Part shown: one piece after another, positions 1 to 9,110 of the stretch
Position numbering within the stretch: the first letter of the stretch is position 1
Layout of the letters: each line of letters starts with the position of its first letter
Assembly: GCF_016756595.1 (NCBI RefSeq)
Contig: NZ_AP023257.1
Location: forward strand, 1,579,001-1,643,000
DNA: 64,000 nucleotides
Origin: Mesorhizobium sp. L-2-11
GTDB lineage: Bacteria; Pseudomonadota; Alphaproteobacteria; Rhizobiales; Rhizobiaceae
Direction: 5' to 3'
Position numbers and translations under genes: made by a program
Notes under the pieces: generated by a model
Told to the model about the DNA's origin: nothing
The model's input: the letters and a program-made list of their open reading frames with translations, nothing else
Database searches by the model: none

Positions 1-180
1 TTCGGGGGAAATCATGTTCATCAGGAAGCATAGACGGACCATTTCGTCGCCGCAAGGCAGGCATCACGCCAGGTTACTGCGGGTAATTGTCGCGCGACGC
101 GCAGCGCGTGAGGTGTAGCAATGTGGAAGGGCATGCTTGGCACCCGGGCCGGCACGCAATGTCAGGCGAAGGTATTTCGA

Positions 181-417
181 CTACCGCTGGCGGCGACTGG
201 CGGCTACGCTGCTTTCGATGCCGTCCATGCGGTCGAGCAATTCCTTGAAACGGTCGGGAATGTCGTTCTCAGTCCGGAAAGCCGGCAACGCACGCAGAAA
301 GCGTATCGTCGCCTCGGTGCCGAACTGGCGCCTCAGGCCGGCCGCGAGCCGCTCACGTTTTTCGTCATCGTTGCGCGCGCCATTATTGCCACGGTCGCCA
401 TTGTTGCGGGTCGCCAT
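181..417 (-). CDS. small hypothetical protein with NepR-like tail
   Basis: About 78 residues if read from the ATG at 417, which has an AGGA-type ribosome site about nine bases upstream; a start at 471 would add 18 residues. The N-terminus is charged and Asn/Asp/Arg-rich. The C-terminal half contains IPDRFKELLDRMD, which resembles the end of NepR-type anti-sigma factors of alphaproteobacteria, but the rest of the protein does not match that family well. It is divergent from grpE. I do not recognise a firm function, and calling it NepR-like is inference from one short motif. Confidence 0.5.
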   Translation of the reverse strand: MATRNNGDRGNNGARNDDEKRERLAAGLRRQFGTEATIRFLRALPAFRTENDIPDRFKELLDRMDGIESSVAASRRQR

Positions 418-583
418 CTCAAAATCCTGTATCGGTTTCGAAACTCTCGCGCAGACGAATGGTTCCCCCATCGCAGCATCTTGGCAAGCAAAGCCGGCGG
501 TTACAGTAAAATTTGAATTAATATCGAAAGGTCTTCATGATGCGTCGTCGAAGCGCGAACGGCCGCTCCAGTATCGCTTGCCC

Positions 584-612
584 CTTGATTTTTGGCCGCC
601 AAACCTCGATAT
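584..612 (+). promoter_or_regulatory. candidate grpE promoter
   Basis: CTTGAT at 584-589 and CGATAT at 607-612 are separated by 17 bases and lie about 35 bases before the grpE start. The CTTG -35 core suits both the housekeeping and the heat-shock sigma factors of alphaproteobacteria. This is assigned from consensus only. Confidence 0.35.
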
Positions 613-647
613 CGGGCACAAATCCACACCATTCGAGATGACGGGAA

Positions 648-1286
648 ATGGCGATGAGCGACCAGGCAAAAGACGAACGCGCGCCCGATGAAGCCGAGAC
701 GACCGGGACTGCCACCGAACGCACGGAAGGCAGCGCCGACGGCGACTATGAAGCGCTTGTGCGGCTGCTGAAGGAAAACGACGAGTTGAAGGACCGCGCG
801 CTCCGCGTCGCAGCAGAGATGGAGAATTTGCGCCGTCGTACTGCCCGTGACGTGCACGATGCACGCGCCTATGCGGTTGCCAATTTCGCCCGTGACATGC
901 TGTCGGTATCGGACAATCTGCGCCGTGCGCTGGATGCGATCCCGGCTGAGTCCAAGGCGTCGGGTGATGCCGGTTTGAAGTCACTGATCGAGGGCGTCGA
1001 ACTCACCGAGCGCGCCATGCTATCGGCGCTCGAGCGGCACGGAGTGAAGAAGCTCGAGCCGGAAGGCGAGAAGTTCGACCCGAATTTCCATCAGGCGATG
1101 TTCGAGGTTCCCAATCCGGAGGTGCCGGCCAACACGGTGGTCCAAGTCGTGCAGCCCGGCTATTCGATCGGCGAGCGGGTGCTGCGGCCGGCCATGGTCG
1201 GCGTTGCCAAGGGCGGTCCCAAGCATGTGGCTGGTGAAGCGGTCGAGCCAGGGCCGGTGAATGAGCAAGCTGAGAAGGATGCGTAA
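648..1286 (+). CDS. grpE: nucleotide exchange factor GrpE
   Basis: GrpE is the cytoplasmic co-chaperone that releases ADP from DnaK and so resets the Hsp70 cycle. The 212-residue protein has the usual acidic, disordered N-terminus (about residues 1-40), a long helical segment with [10 protein letters not shown] around residues 60-70, and the C-terminal beta domain carrying [25 protein letters not shown] and GWxx-like [14 protein letters not shown]. Length is typical for alphaproteobacteria. In rhizobia grpE usually follows hrcA, but no hrcA is visible in the bases before it here. It converges on olsB across an inverted repeat array that begins right after its TAA. Confidence 0.96.
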   Translation: MAMSDQAKDERAPDEAETTGTATERTEGSADGDYEALVRLLKENDELKDRALRVAAEMENLRRRTARDVHDARAYAVANFARDMLSVSDNLRRALDAIPAESKASGDAGLKSLIEGVELTERAMLSALERHGVKKLEPEGEKFDPNFHQAMFEVPNPEVPANTVVQVVQPGYSIGERVLRPAMVGVAKGGPKHVAGEAVEPGPVNEQAEKDA

Positions 1287-1288
1287 GT

Positions 1289-1423
1289 TAGGGGAGTAGG
1301 GGAATAGGGCAGTACGGGAGTAGGGAATAACGCTACATACGATAATGTAGAGCAATTGCCTACTCCGGCCGTTGCTTCTTTCCCCCTACTCCCCCACTGC
1401 ATTATTCCCCTACTGCCCTACTC
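1289..1423. repeat. inverted arrays of an 8-bp tandem repeat (locus 1)
   Basis: About 1289-1328 holds imperfect 8-base units of the form TAGGGGAG, TAGGGGAA, TAGGGCAG, TACGGGAG. After a spacer of about 50 bases, 1381-1423 holds the complementary units (CCCCTACTC and variants). The two arrays could pair into one large hairpin between the convergent grpE and olsB genes. The left array starts directly after the grpE TAA and the right array ends at the olsB TGA. A second locus of the same kind lies at 8966-9110. Confidence 0.8.
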
Positions 1424-2309
1424 AAGCGGCGAAGCGCTGGGCTTCCCCGCCATAATAATTGACGTAGCGGGCGCCGATCTCCTTGACCGGCATCACCACG
1501 AACACGTCGACGGTCGAGAATTCGCGGTCGATGACGCAGCCGTCGCCGATGCGCGCGCCGACGCGCAGATAGCCCTTGACCAGCGGCGGCATCGCCGCGA
1601 TCGCGGCCTTGGCGTTGACCGCCTCGATCGGCATCAAATCCATGGAGCAGTAGCGCCCGGCGACCGCGCGCACGTCCCAGGCCGAGTTCGTCCGGCAGTG
1701 ATGGGCGAGATAGGTCAGCGCTTCGGCGTGCGCCGCCGGCACGGTGCCGGGGAACGAGGCGCAACCGGTCATCACGCCGATCCCATAATGGTTGATATAG
1801 GTCCAAATACCTTGCCAGAGCGCCTCGATGGTGCGCTTCGAGCGGTATTGCGGCAAGACGCAGGAGCGGCCGAGCTCAAGGAAACGCTGGCCGGGGTGGC
1901 GGGCGATAAGATTGGTCAGCTCAAACTCGCCCTCGGAATAGAAGCCGCCGGCCGCTGCCGCGATTTCCTGCCGCAACAGGCGGTAGGTGCCGACAATGCG
2001 GCGATGCTCGGGACCGGACAGCGAAGTATCGAAGACGAGCAGATGATCACAGATCGGATCAAAATGGTCGGCGTCGCGGCGGTCCTGCACCTGAAACAGG
2101 GTTTTCCTGGCGCCGAGCTCGTCATAGAACACCCGGTAGCGCACTTCCTGCGCGGCGGCGATCTCGGCCTCGTTGCGCGCGAGCCGCACTTCGAGATTGC
2201 CGATACGGCCTAGCGCTTCGCCTTTTGTGACGGCATCGACATTGCGCCCGGTGAGCAAAGCACCGCTGGCGTTCGGCCGAGTGTCACATTCCGGCATAAC
2301 TGTATGCAC
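1422..2309 (-). CDS. olsB: L-ornithine N(alpha)-acyltransferase OlsB
   Basis: OlsB transfers a 3-hydroxyacyl chain from acyl carrier protein to ornithine, forming lyso-ornithine lipid, the first step of the phosphorus-free ornithine lipids of rhizobia. The 295-residue protein shows the family core LGRIGNLEVRLARNEAEIAAAQ followed by RYRVFYDE, CDHLLVFD and FLELGRSCVLPQYRS, a GNAT-like acyltransferase fold. A GTG start at 2309 is preceded by AAGGAG at good spacing, with an ATG at 2297 as alternative. The partner acyltransferase OlsA is not in the window. The gene stops at the edge of the 8-bp repeat array. Confidence 0.9.
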   Translation of the reverse strand: MHTVMPECDTRPNASGALLTGRNVDAVTKGEALGRIGNLEVRLARNEAEIAAAQEVRYRVFYDELGARKTLFQVQDRRDADHFDPICDHLLVFDTSLSGPEHRRIVGTYRLLRQEIAAAAGGFYSEGEFELTNLIARHPGQRFLELGRSCVLPQYRSKRTIEALWQGIWTYINHYGIGVMTGCASFPGTVPAAHAEALTYLAHHCRTNSAWDVRAVAGRYCSMDLMPIEAVNAKAAIAAMPPLVKGYLRVGARIGDGCVIDREFSTVDVFVVMPVKEIGARYVNYYGGEAQRFAA

Positions 2310-2474
2310 GAGTGATTCTCCTTCGAGCCATCCCTCTTGGCACGGGGATACGGTGTAGGTGCAACAGGATTGTGACAGTACCGTGATGGGACCCTGCCGG
2401 CAATACTTCGTCGGCTGGGTAATCCTTCAACCGGCTGTGTTCTGCAGGGATGCCGGGCAAGGACAGCCGGCGGA

Positions 2475-4763
2475 TCACGCGGCCACGTGGCCCTCGATCG
2501 CATGGACAAGCGCGTCAGGGTCGAGCGGCTTGATGACGAAACCGCTGGCGCCATGGGCGAGCACGGCGTGGCGGGTCGTTTCCTGACTGTCGGCCGACAG
2601 CACCATGATCGGAACCGGCGGCACGGCGGTTTCCTCCTCGTGCCGGCGGATGGCGGCGATCGCGTCCAGCCCGTCCATGACAGGCATATGCAGATCCATC
2701 AGCACCACGTCGAAGCGGTATTTGTGGTCGGTGCCGGTGATGGCCTCGACGGCGGCCTTGCCGTTGCCGACCAGTTTCACGCGATGCCCGGCCTTCAGCA
2801 GCGTAGCACGGGCAAGCATGGCGTTGATGTCGTTATCCTCGGCGATCAGCACGGACAGACCCCGCCGCCGGCTGCCAGTGGCGCGGGCCGATGGTGCGCC
2901 GCGATTTTCCGGCTGCGGCTGGGTGAGGGCAGGCACGCTGCTGGTCAAAAGCACGCGCAGCAACGTTTCGCCACGCACCGGCCTCGCCAGAAAGGTGGCG
3001 TAGCCGCTGGCGCGGAAGTCGCCCAGCATGCCGCGGTCGGTCGGGGCGATCAGTGTGATCGCCTCGCAATCGGCAAAGCCGCTCTGGCGAAGGCGCTTGA
3101 GCAACCTGCCGTCGCCTTCCTCCATGGCTGCATCGACCAAAAGCACATCGCAGCCTTCAGCGAAGGACGTCGCCTGGGCGGCGGTCGCGGCGAGATCGAC
3201 CTTGCCGCCATTGGCGCGGATGGTGCGGGCGATGGCGTCGGCCTCGATGGTGTTCTTCGACAGGATCACGGCGCGCCGCCATGACAGCGCATCCTGACGG
3301 CTCTGCGGCGGCTCGGTGGCCGATATTGCAGGGATTTCGAAGACGAATTCCGAACCCTGGCCGAACTGGCTCGACACCGAAATCGTGCCGCCCATGGCGA
3401 TCACCAGACGCCTGGAGATGGCAAGACCGAGCCCGGCGCCGCCATGCGCGCGGGTCGACGTGCCGTCAGCCTGTTCGAATTCCTCAAAGATGCGCTCCAA
3501 GTCGTCCTCGTGCAGGCCGGGACCGGTGTCGGTGACGGTGAAGCATATGCGGTCGGTGGTTTCGGTGCGGGCACGAGCGATGCTCACCAACACGCCGCCG
3601 CTGTCGGTGAACTTGATGGCGTTGCCGATGAGGTTGAGCAGCACCTGCCTGACTCTTCCAGGATCGGCTGATATCATCTGCGGCACGTCGGGTTCGACAT
3701 GGCAGCCAAGGCCGATATTCTTGGCGAAGGCGCGCGCCGCCAGGAGTTCTACGATGTTGTCGGCGATCTCGCGCACCGACATTGGCTGTGGTTCGGGATC
3801 GAAGCGGCCGGCCTCGATCTTGGAATAGTCGAGCAGGTCCTCGATCAGCGCCAGCAGCGCGCTGGCCGAGGTCGAGATGGCGCCGACATAGGTTCGTTGT
3901 TGCGGCGAGAGCCCGGTGTCCGCCAGCAGCTTGGCCATGCCCATGATGCCATTCATCGGCGTGCGAATCTCGTGGCTGACGGTGGCGAGGAAGCGCGATT
4001 TGGCCTGGCTTGCGTATTCGGCTCGCTCGCGGGCGGTGATCAGCGACGTTTCGGCGTGCTTGCGTGCTGTAATGTCGCGGGCGATGGCCCGATGCGAGAC
4101 AGCACCGCTCTCCTTGTCGCGCACGGACAGTTCGATCCATGAGAACCAGCGCGGGCCGCTCGCTGTGCTAATGGCGACGTCAGTGGAGCTCAGGCATTCA
4201 TGGTCGGAAAAAGCGGCATCGGGAACGATGCCGACGTCGATGCCGAATTCGGCCAGGGCCCTGCCGGCAAGGTCGCGCTGGTCGGCTCCGACAAGCTCGG
4301 CGAAAACCTTGTTGGCATAGACGATGTGGCCGTCACGGTCGCGATGGACGACGAGATCGCCAAGCGCGTCGATCAGCCCGCGAAAGCGTTCCTCGCTCTC
4401 CTGCATCTCCCAAACGCGGTCGGCCAGGCTCTCAACCTCGGCGCGGCTGCGCGCTGCGGTCTCGCCAAGGAGCGCAACCGTGCGGCGCTGCGTGCGCCTG
4501 GCACGCAGATGCACGACGAGGCCTGCCATGCCAGTCGCCAAAAGGCCGACGGTGATGAAGATCGGCGCGCCGGTCAGATGCGACAGGCCTGCCAGCACGA
4601 CGATGGCGACGAGCATCAGGAACGGCAGGCCTTCGCGATTGGCGGCGGGCAGTTCAGGCGCCAGTGGCGGTGCCGCGATATGCTGCCGGCTTGGCGCCTC
4701 CGGGCCGACCCCGTCGACGCTTTCGGCGCTCTGCGTTTCTCTGATGGCGGATTCCGTGACCAT
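2475..4763 (-). CDS. membrane hybrid sensor histidine kinase (PAS-HisKA-HATPase-REC)
   Basis: A 762-residue hybrid kinase. Two hydrophobic helices (about 46-62 and 68-86) anchor it. A PAS domain follows (about 122-240), then a HisKA domain with the phospho-accepting histidine in [11 protein letters not shown] (His264), an ATPase domain with [20 protein letters not shown] and [20 protein letters not shown] boxes, a degenerate receiver-like segment with [10 protein letters not shown], and a complete C-terminal receiver whose phospho-acceptor is Asp690 in [13 protein letters not shown]. It probably passes phosphate to a separate histidine phosphotransfer protein, since no Hpt domain is visible. 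The signal is unknown. The gene stands alone between olsB and acuI on the same strand. Confidence 0.9.
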   Translation of the reverse strand: MVTESAIRETQSAESVDGVGPEAPSRQHIAAPPLAPELPAANREGLPFLMLVAIVVLAGLSHLTGAPIFITVGLLATGMAGLVVHLRARRTQRRTVALLGETAARSRAEVESLADRVWEMQESEERFRGLIDALGDLVVHRDRDGHIVYANKVFAELVGADQRDLAGRALAEFGIDVGIVPDAAFSDHECLSSTDVAISTASGPRWFSWIELSVRDKESGAVSHRAIARDITARKHAETSLITARERAEYASQAKSRFLATVSHEIRTPMNGIMGMAKLLADTGLSPQQRTYVGAISTSASALLALIEDLLDYSKIEAGRFDPEPQPMSVREIADNIVELLAARAFAKNIGLGCHVEPDVPQMISADPGRVRQVLLNLIGNAIKFTDSGGVLVSIARARTETTDRICFTVTDTGPGLHEDDLERIFEEFEQADGTSTRAHGGAGLGLAISRRLVIAMGGTISVSSQFGQGSEFVFEIPAISATEPPQSRQDALSWRRAVILSKNTIEADAIARTIRANGGKVDLAATAAQATSFAEGCDVLLVDAAMEEGDGRLLKRLRQSGFADCEAITLIAPTDRGMLGDFRASGYATFLARPVRGETLLRVLLTSSVPALTQPQPENRGAPSARATGSRRRGLSVLIAEDNDINAMLARATLLKAGHRVKLVGNGKAAVEAITGTDHKYRFDVVLMDLHMPVMDGLDAIAAIRRHEEETAVPPVPIMVLSADSQETTRHAVLAHGASGFVIKPLDPDALVHAIEGHVAA

Positions 4764-4873
4764 GCGGAAACCCTTGCCAGACAGAGATTATGGAAAATTG
4801 CGGCGGATCGTTCGAATTTTAGCGGTCGCGTGGTTTTTGCCTCTCCGCTCCTAAAAATCGGAGAAGGAAGAGC

Positions 4874-5863
4874 TCACATGTCCACCACCACACGACCGCG
4901 GATCTTGCCCTCGACGATGTCGTGTGCGGCGTCGATGATGCCATCGAAGCCAATGGTCGTGGACAGGCTGGCGAGCTTCCGGAGGTCGAGGTCCGTGCCG
5001 ATGCGGCGCCACGCCTCCATGCGGACGGTTTTTGGCGCCATCACCGAATCGATGCCGAGCAGACAGACGCCGCGCAGGATGAACGGGGCGACGCTCGCCG
5101 GCAGATCCATGCCTCCTGCCAGGCCGCAGGCGGCGACGGCGCCGCCATAGGAGGTCATCGAAAGGACGTTGGCCAGCGTGTGACTGCCGACCGCATCGAC
5201 GCCGCCGGCCCAGCGTTCCTTGGCGAGCGGCTTTGCCGGCTGGGCAAGCTCTTCGCGCGAAATCACTTCCGAAGCGCCCAGGTCGGTCAGGTATGGACTT
5301 TCAGCGCTGCGGCCGGTCGAGGCGATGACGTGATAACCGAGGCTGGACAGAATCGAAACCGCGACCGAGCCGACGCCGCCGGCCGAGCCCGTCACCACGA
5401 CCGGGCCGCGATCCGGCACGATGCCGTGCCGTTCCAGCGCGATGACGCAAAGCATGGCGGTGTATCCTGCCGTGCCGATCGCCATCGCATCATGCGGGCT
5501 CATGCCCTGGGGCAGTGGCACCAGCCAATCGCCCTTGACACGGGCGCGCTCGGCATAGGCGCCAAAATGCGTCTCGCCGACGCCCCAGCCGTTCAATATG
5601 ACCTTGTCCCCCGGGCGCCAGTCGGCATTGGAAGACGAGATGACGGTGCCGGCGAAATCAATGCCCGGCACCAGCGGCCAGCGGCGGATCACCGGCGCCT
5701 TGCCGGATATGGCGAGGCCATCCTTGTAGTTCACCGTCGTCGCCTCGACGGCGACGGTGACATCGCCTTCCATCAGGTCGGCTTCTGTAAGGTCGGTGAT
5801 CGCGACCGACTGCTTTTTCTCGGCGTCGCGCGAAACGAGGATGGCTTTGAAGGTTTCGGGCAT
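4874..5863 (-). CDS. acuI: acrylyl-CoA reductase family MDR oxidoreductase (AcuI/YhdH)
   Basis: Zinc-independent medium-chain reductase that uses NADPH to reduce acryloyl-CoA to propionyl-CoA, known from 3-hydroxypropionate and DMSP metabolism. The chosen ATG at 5863 has AGGAG just upstream and gives 329 residues, the normal length; the open frame extends further but lacks family similarity. It begins [10 protein letters not shown], has [24 protein letters not shown] and the nucleotide-binding [22 protein letters not shown]. It lies 76 bases downstream of lspA on the same strand. The substrate is inferred from the family. Confidence 0.85.
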   Translation of the reverse strand: MPETFKAILVSRDAEKKQSVAITDLTEADLMEGDVTVAVEATTVNYKDGLAISGKAPVIRRWPLVPGIDFAGTVISSSNADWRPGDKVILNGWGVGETHFGAYAERARVKGDWLVPLPQGMSPHDAMAIGTAGYTAMLCVIALERHGIVPDRGPVVVTGSAGGVGSVAVSILSSLGYHVIASTGRSAESPYLTDLGASEVISREELAQPAKPLAKERWAGGVDAVGSHTLANVLSMTSYGGAVAACGLAGGMDLPASVAPFILRGVCLLGIDSVMAPKTVRMEAWRRIGTDLDLRKLASLSTTIGFDGIIDAAHDIVEGKIRGRVVVDM

Positions 5864-5939
5864 GTCTCTCCTCGGGCTTCTTGAATGGGACACTGTATGG
5901 CGGCAGAAGGCCAGGTCAATCGCCAGGTCGGTCGCCAGT

Positions 5940-6452
5940 TTAATCGCTTGAGGGCTTGGCCTCGCGCCGCCAACCAATGAGTTCGTCGAGGACGACCACC
6001 ACCGCACCGACCGCGATGAAGGCGTCGGCGAGGTTGAAGATGGCGAACGACCATATTGGGGTGTGAAACAGGATGTAGTCGATCACGTGACCATAGGTAA
6101 CGCGGTCGAACAGATTGCCGAGCGCGCCGCCGACGATCAGCGCAAAGCCGATGCGGGTAAGCACGTGGCTGGGCGGAGTGCGGGCCGCGAGATAGAGCAC
6201 GAAAGCGACTACGAAAGCGGCGATGACCACCAGGCCGGTGTCGCCGAAGGACGAAAACATCGAGAAGGCAATGCCGGTGTTGTAGGTGCGATACAATGCC
6301 AGGAACGGGACAAGATCGACCTTTTCCTGAAAAGGGAGGCCGGTCTCGACCAGATGTTTCACCCACTGGTCGAGCGTTACCGCGGCGGCGACCAGCACGA
6401 CGTAGGGCAACCATGATTTTGCCGTGGGGGATTTCAGCATTCGGGATGTCAC
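5940..6452 (-). CDS. lspA: lipoprotein signal peptidase (SPase II)
   Basis: LspA removes the signal peptide of prolipoproteins in the inner membrane. From the GTG at 6452 (two bases after the upstream gene stops) it is 170 residues; an ATG at 6440 is the alternative. Four membrane helices are visible. Both catalytic aspartate boxes are present: [10 protein letters not shown] and [11 protein letters not shown], plus LDQWVKHLV near the N-terminus. The near-zero spacing to the TrmH-family gene indicates translational coupling in one operon with the RlmI-like methyltransferase. Confidence 0.94.
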   Translation of the reverse strand: MTSRMLKSPTAKSWLPYVVLVAAAVTLDQWVKHLVETGLPFQEKVDLVPFLALYRTYNTGIAFSMFSSFGDTGLVVIAAFVVAFVLYLAARTPPSHVLTRIGFALIVGGALGNLFDRVTYGHVIDYILFHTPIWSFAIFNLADAFIAVGAVVVVLDELIGWRREAKPSSD

Positions 6453-6454
6453 GG

Positions 6455-7303
6455 TCAGGCCTCCGGGGCAAGTTTCAGCGCGCCGCGCCGGATCTCGAAC
6501 AGCATGATGCCGGTGGCCACCGCGAGATTGAGCGAATCGGCCCGACCGGACTGTGGAATCCGCAGCAATCTGTCGCAGCTTTCGGCCAGGCTTTCGGGCA
6601 GGCCCTGCTGTTCGTTGCCCATCATCAGCAGCACCGGGCCTTTGGAAAAGTCCACCGAACGGTAATCTACCGCACCCTTCAGATGTGTGCCGACAACGAG
6701 GCCAGGAAAGCTTTTTCGCCACGCAAGGAAGGCTTCCGGCGTCGCCTTGGCGACCGGCACGGCGAAGATCGAGCCCATCGTGGCGCGCACGGTCTCGACG
6801 GAAAAAGGATCGGTGGTCTCGCCAACCAGGATGATGCCCTTGGCGCCAACGGCATCGACTGTGCGGATGACGGTACCGAGATTGCCAGGGTCGCGCACGC
6901 GGTCGAGCGCCACCCAGACATCGCCGTCTTGAGCGCGGATGTCCTTCAGCGGCAGGAACTTTTGCGAAAAGACGCCGACCACCATTTGCGGGTTGTCGCG
7001 GCGGGTGATGGCGACGAGCACTTTTTCCGAAACTTCGAGCACGGTGCCGCCGGCGGCAACCGTGCGTGCCGCGACCTTTTCGACCGCCGCGTTGCCGCGT
7101 CCGGCTTTGGCGAAGACCAGCGTCCGGATCGACCAGCCGAGGTCGAGCGCGTCGATGACCAGCTTCAGCCCCTCGGCCATGAAGGCGTTCTGCTGGTCGC
7201 GGTATTTCTTCAGCGAGAGCGCCTTGATGTCCTTGATCAACGGATTGGCAAGGCTGGTGACTTCCTTCACCTGCCCTGGCGCGCCGGCGTGCCGCTCGCT
7301 CAC
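6455..7303 (-). CDS. TrmH/SpoU-family RNA 2'-O-methyltransferase
   Basis: A 282-residue SPOUT methyltransferase acting on rRNA or tRNA. The N-terminal substrate-binding domain (about 10-110) starts with SLANPLIKDIKAL. The catalytic domain carries motif 1 RDPGNLGTVIRTVDAVGAKG, motif 2 VLLMMGNEQQGLPE and motif 3 IPQSGRADSLNLAVATGIMLFE, which form the knotted SAM site. It starts with GTG one base after the preceding methyltransferase stops and ends two bases before lspA, so the three are likely co-translated. The exact RNA position modified cannot be told from sequence; RlmB-like is possible. Confidence 0.9.
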   Translation of the reverse strand: MSERHAGAPGQVKEVTSLANPLIKDIKALSLKKYRDQQNAFMAEGLKLVIDALDLGWSIRTLVFAKAGRGNAAVEKVAARTVAAGGTVLEVSEKVLVAITRRDNPQMVVGVFSQKFLPLKDIRAQDGDVWVALDRVRDPGNLGTVIRTVDAVGAKGIILVGETTDPFSVETVRATMGSIFAVPVAKATPEAFLAWRKSFPGLVVGTHLKGAVDYRSVDFSKGPVLLMMGNEQQGLPESLAESCDRLLRIPQSGRADSLNLAVATGIMLFEIRRGALKLAPEA

Positions 7304-7304
7304 T

Positions 7305-8351
7305 TCAGGCCACCCAGCGCGAGAACAGCGAGGTGGACAGCGCCCGGCCAGCAGATTTCTCGCGGATAATCAGTTCGCCGGATTCGACCGTACCGCCCAT
7401 GCCGGCAAAAGTGTCGCGCATCAAGGCATGGATGGCGAAGAAGGAAGCGCGGATCGAATAGGCGGTCAGCACGACAGCGAGCGGCTTCGGCGTCAGGATC
7501 GAACGGCAGAGGTCGGTCAGATCAGGCAGATCCTCGAACAATTGCCAGACCTCGCCCCTGGGGCCACGGCCATAGGCGGGCGGATCGAACATGACGATGT
7601 CGTAGCGGCTGCCACGGCGCTCCTCGCGCTCGGCGAATTTAAGGGCGTCGTCAACGATCCAACGGATCGGCTTTTGCGACAGGCCCGCCATCTCCTGGTT
7701 CTCCCTGGCCCAGCCGATCGCTTTCTTGGACGCATCGACATGGGTGACCTCGGCGCCGGCGCGCGCCGCCACCAGCGAGGCGAGGCCGGTATAGCCGAAC
7801 AGATTCAGCACTTTGACCGGCCGCTTCGCCACCGCGATCAGCCCGGCCATGTGATCCCAGTGCGACGCCTGCTCGGGGAACACGCCGACATGGCGAAACG
7901 AGGTGAAACGGCCGAGATAATCGATGCCGTCATGCTTCATCGGCCAGGTTTCGCCGAGCGGCGTCCTGGGGAAGCGCCAGCGGCCGATGCCTTCCTCGTC
8001 GGTGTCGCCGGTGAAAATGGCGTCGGCGCGGTCCCAGTCTTTGGCCGGCAACGCTTTTTGCCAGATCGCCTGGCCTTCGGGCCGAACGATACGATAGGGG
8101 CCGTACTGCTCGAGCTTCTGTCCGGCGCCGCTGTCGAGCAGCGCGTAGTCGGCGTTGGGCGCCACTTCGAGGATCAGTGGCAGGTGCTCGGCGGGCAGGG
8201 CGCCGTCGCGGCGCGAAAGGACGCGCGGCGCGGCTTTCGGCTCGGTGCGGTTGCCCGATGCAGCGGTTCCGCGCGGTTCCGCCCCGCCCTTTGCGTACTG
8301 ATGCGAGCGGCTGTCACGGCGTTTGTCGCGAAAAGGTTTCAAGAAGGGCAT
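7305..8351 (-). CDS. class I SAM-dependent rRNA methyltransferase (RlmI/RlmK-like)
   Basis: From the ATG at 8351 the protein has 348 residues; a longer open frame runs to 8612 but its extra part has no family look. The Rossmann SAM motif is VLNLFGYTGLASLVAARAGA, followed by THVDASKKAIGWARENQ and the catalytic MFDPPAYGRGPRGE. This arrangement is that of the YccW/RlmI-type cytosine-5 or guanine-N2 rRNA methyltransferases, here without an evident N-terminal PUA domain. It heads a coupled run with the TrmH-family enzyme and lspA. Confidence 0.85.
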   Translation of the reverse strand: MPFLKPFRDKRRDSRSHQYAKGGAEPRGTAASGNRTEPKAAPRVLSRRDGALPAEHLPLILEVAPNADYALLDSGAGQKLEQYGPYRIVRPEGQAIWQKALPAKDWDRADAIFTGDTDEEGIGRWRFPRTPLGETWPMKHDGIDYLGRFTSFRHVGVFPEQASHWDHMAGLIAVAKRPVKVLNLFGYTGLASLVAARAGAEVTHVDASKKAIGWARENQEMAGLSQKPIRWIVDDALKFAEREERRGSRYDIVMFDPPAYGRGPRGEVWQLFEDLPDLTDLCRSILTPKPLAVVLTAYSIRASFFAIHALMRDTFAGMGGTVESGELIIREKSAGRALSTSLFSRWVA

Positions 8352-8431
8352 CTCCGGGGCGGCGTGGCCCGCTTCTGCCACAGCACATTCACCGGCGCAA
8401 CAAACGCGGTTGCTGGACATTTCCGAAACGG

Positions 8432-8917
8432 TCAGCCGCGCTCGATGAAGAGCAGGGCGGCAATCAGCGATACGAAACCGACGGCCTTGAAGCCGGCGAC
8501 GATCATATGGCCGGTTTCCCAGCGCAGTCGGATCGCTTCGAAATTCTCCGGAATCGGCCCAGGCACCCAGGTGGCCAGAATATCGTTCGCCGGCTTGACG
8601 AGAGCAAACCACATCGCAAGAGACACCGCATAGAGCACGGCAGCGGCCAACGCGTACCAGAACGCCGGTCGGTCATTGCGCAGCAACCATGCGAGCAGCA
8701 CCGGACAGCCGATCGCGGCCACGTCCAGTGGCGCGCCGATGACGGCAAACAGCTGGAACTGGGCATTGAAGACAGTGGCCTCGCGCCAGAGCGAAGGCGA
8801 CCATTTCGTCAGCCGAGGAGCCGATTCCAGGATATGGGCGAAAGATGGTCCAAGGCTGAGCGCCGCGACAACGGCCGCCAGGATGGACCAGAACAACAGG
8901 AACCCACGTATTTCCAT
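8432..8917 (-). CDS. DUF1772-type integral membrane protein
   Basis: 161 residues with four hydrophobic helices (about 4-24, 55-78, 85-105 and 137-158). The spacing and the ending RLRWETGHMIVAGFKAVGF fit the DUF1772 (anthrone oxygenase-like) family, whose function is unsettled. It starts at an ATG and lies 80 bases upstream of the RlmI-like gene on the same strand. Nothing in the sequence indicates a substrate. Confidence 0.8.
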   Translation of the reverse strand: MEIRGFLLFWSILAAVVAALSLGPSFAHILESAPRLTKWSPSLWREATVFNAQFQLFAVIGAPLDVAAIGCPVLLAWLLRNDRPAFWYALAAAVLYAVSLAMWFALVKPANDILATWVPGPIPENFEAIRLRWETGHMIVAGFKAVGFVSLIAALLFIERG

Positions 8918-8965
8918 AACGCCCGAACAACGGGGTGACGCCGGAGACGTTCCCCGGCGGAAGGG

Positions 8966-9110
8966 AGTAGGGGAGTAGGGCAGTAAGGCAGTAAGGCAGT
9001 AAGGCAGTAGGGCAGTAAGGCAATAAGTGAATAGGAAAGTATCACTTGCACGAAGTCGCTCGATTGGTACGGCTCCCCTACTCCCCTACTCCCCTACTCC
9101 CCTACTCCCC
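8966..9110. repeat. inverted arrays of an 8-bp tandem repeat (locus 2)
   Basis: About 8966-9033 contains roughly nine 8-base units (TAGGGGAG, TAGGGCAG, TAAGGCAG repeated, then decayed units). After a spacer of about 35 bases, 9069-9110 carries about five near-perfect CTCCCCTA units. The arrays are mutually complementary, as at 1289-1423. The right array is read through by the ornithine cyclodeaminase gene, whose last eight codons and stop are repeat units. Confidence 0.85.

Noticed and set aside
2..118. Plus-strand frame open from the window edge, ending TAG at 116-118
   Set aside because: Its short Arg/His-rich translation does not match hrcA or another gene expected upstream of grpE, so a partial gene cannot be supported.
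1356..2213. Long plus-strand open frame antisense to olsB
   Set aside because: It mirrors the high-GC third-position pattern of olsB, has low-complexity His/Arg/Asp-rich composition and begins inside the repeat array.
2337..2356. Sigma-54-like -24 box TTGGCACG on the plus strand
   Set aside because: The -12 element is missing at the required distance (TACG instead of TTGC), and no plus-strand gene follows.
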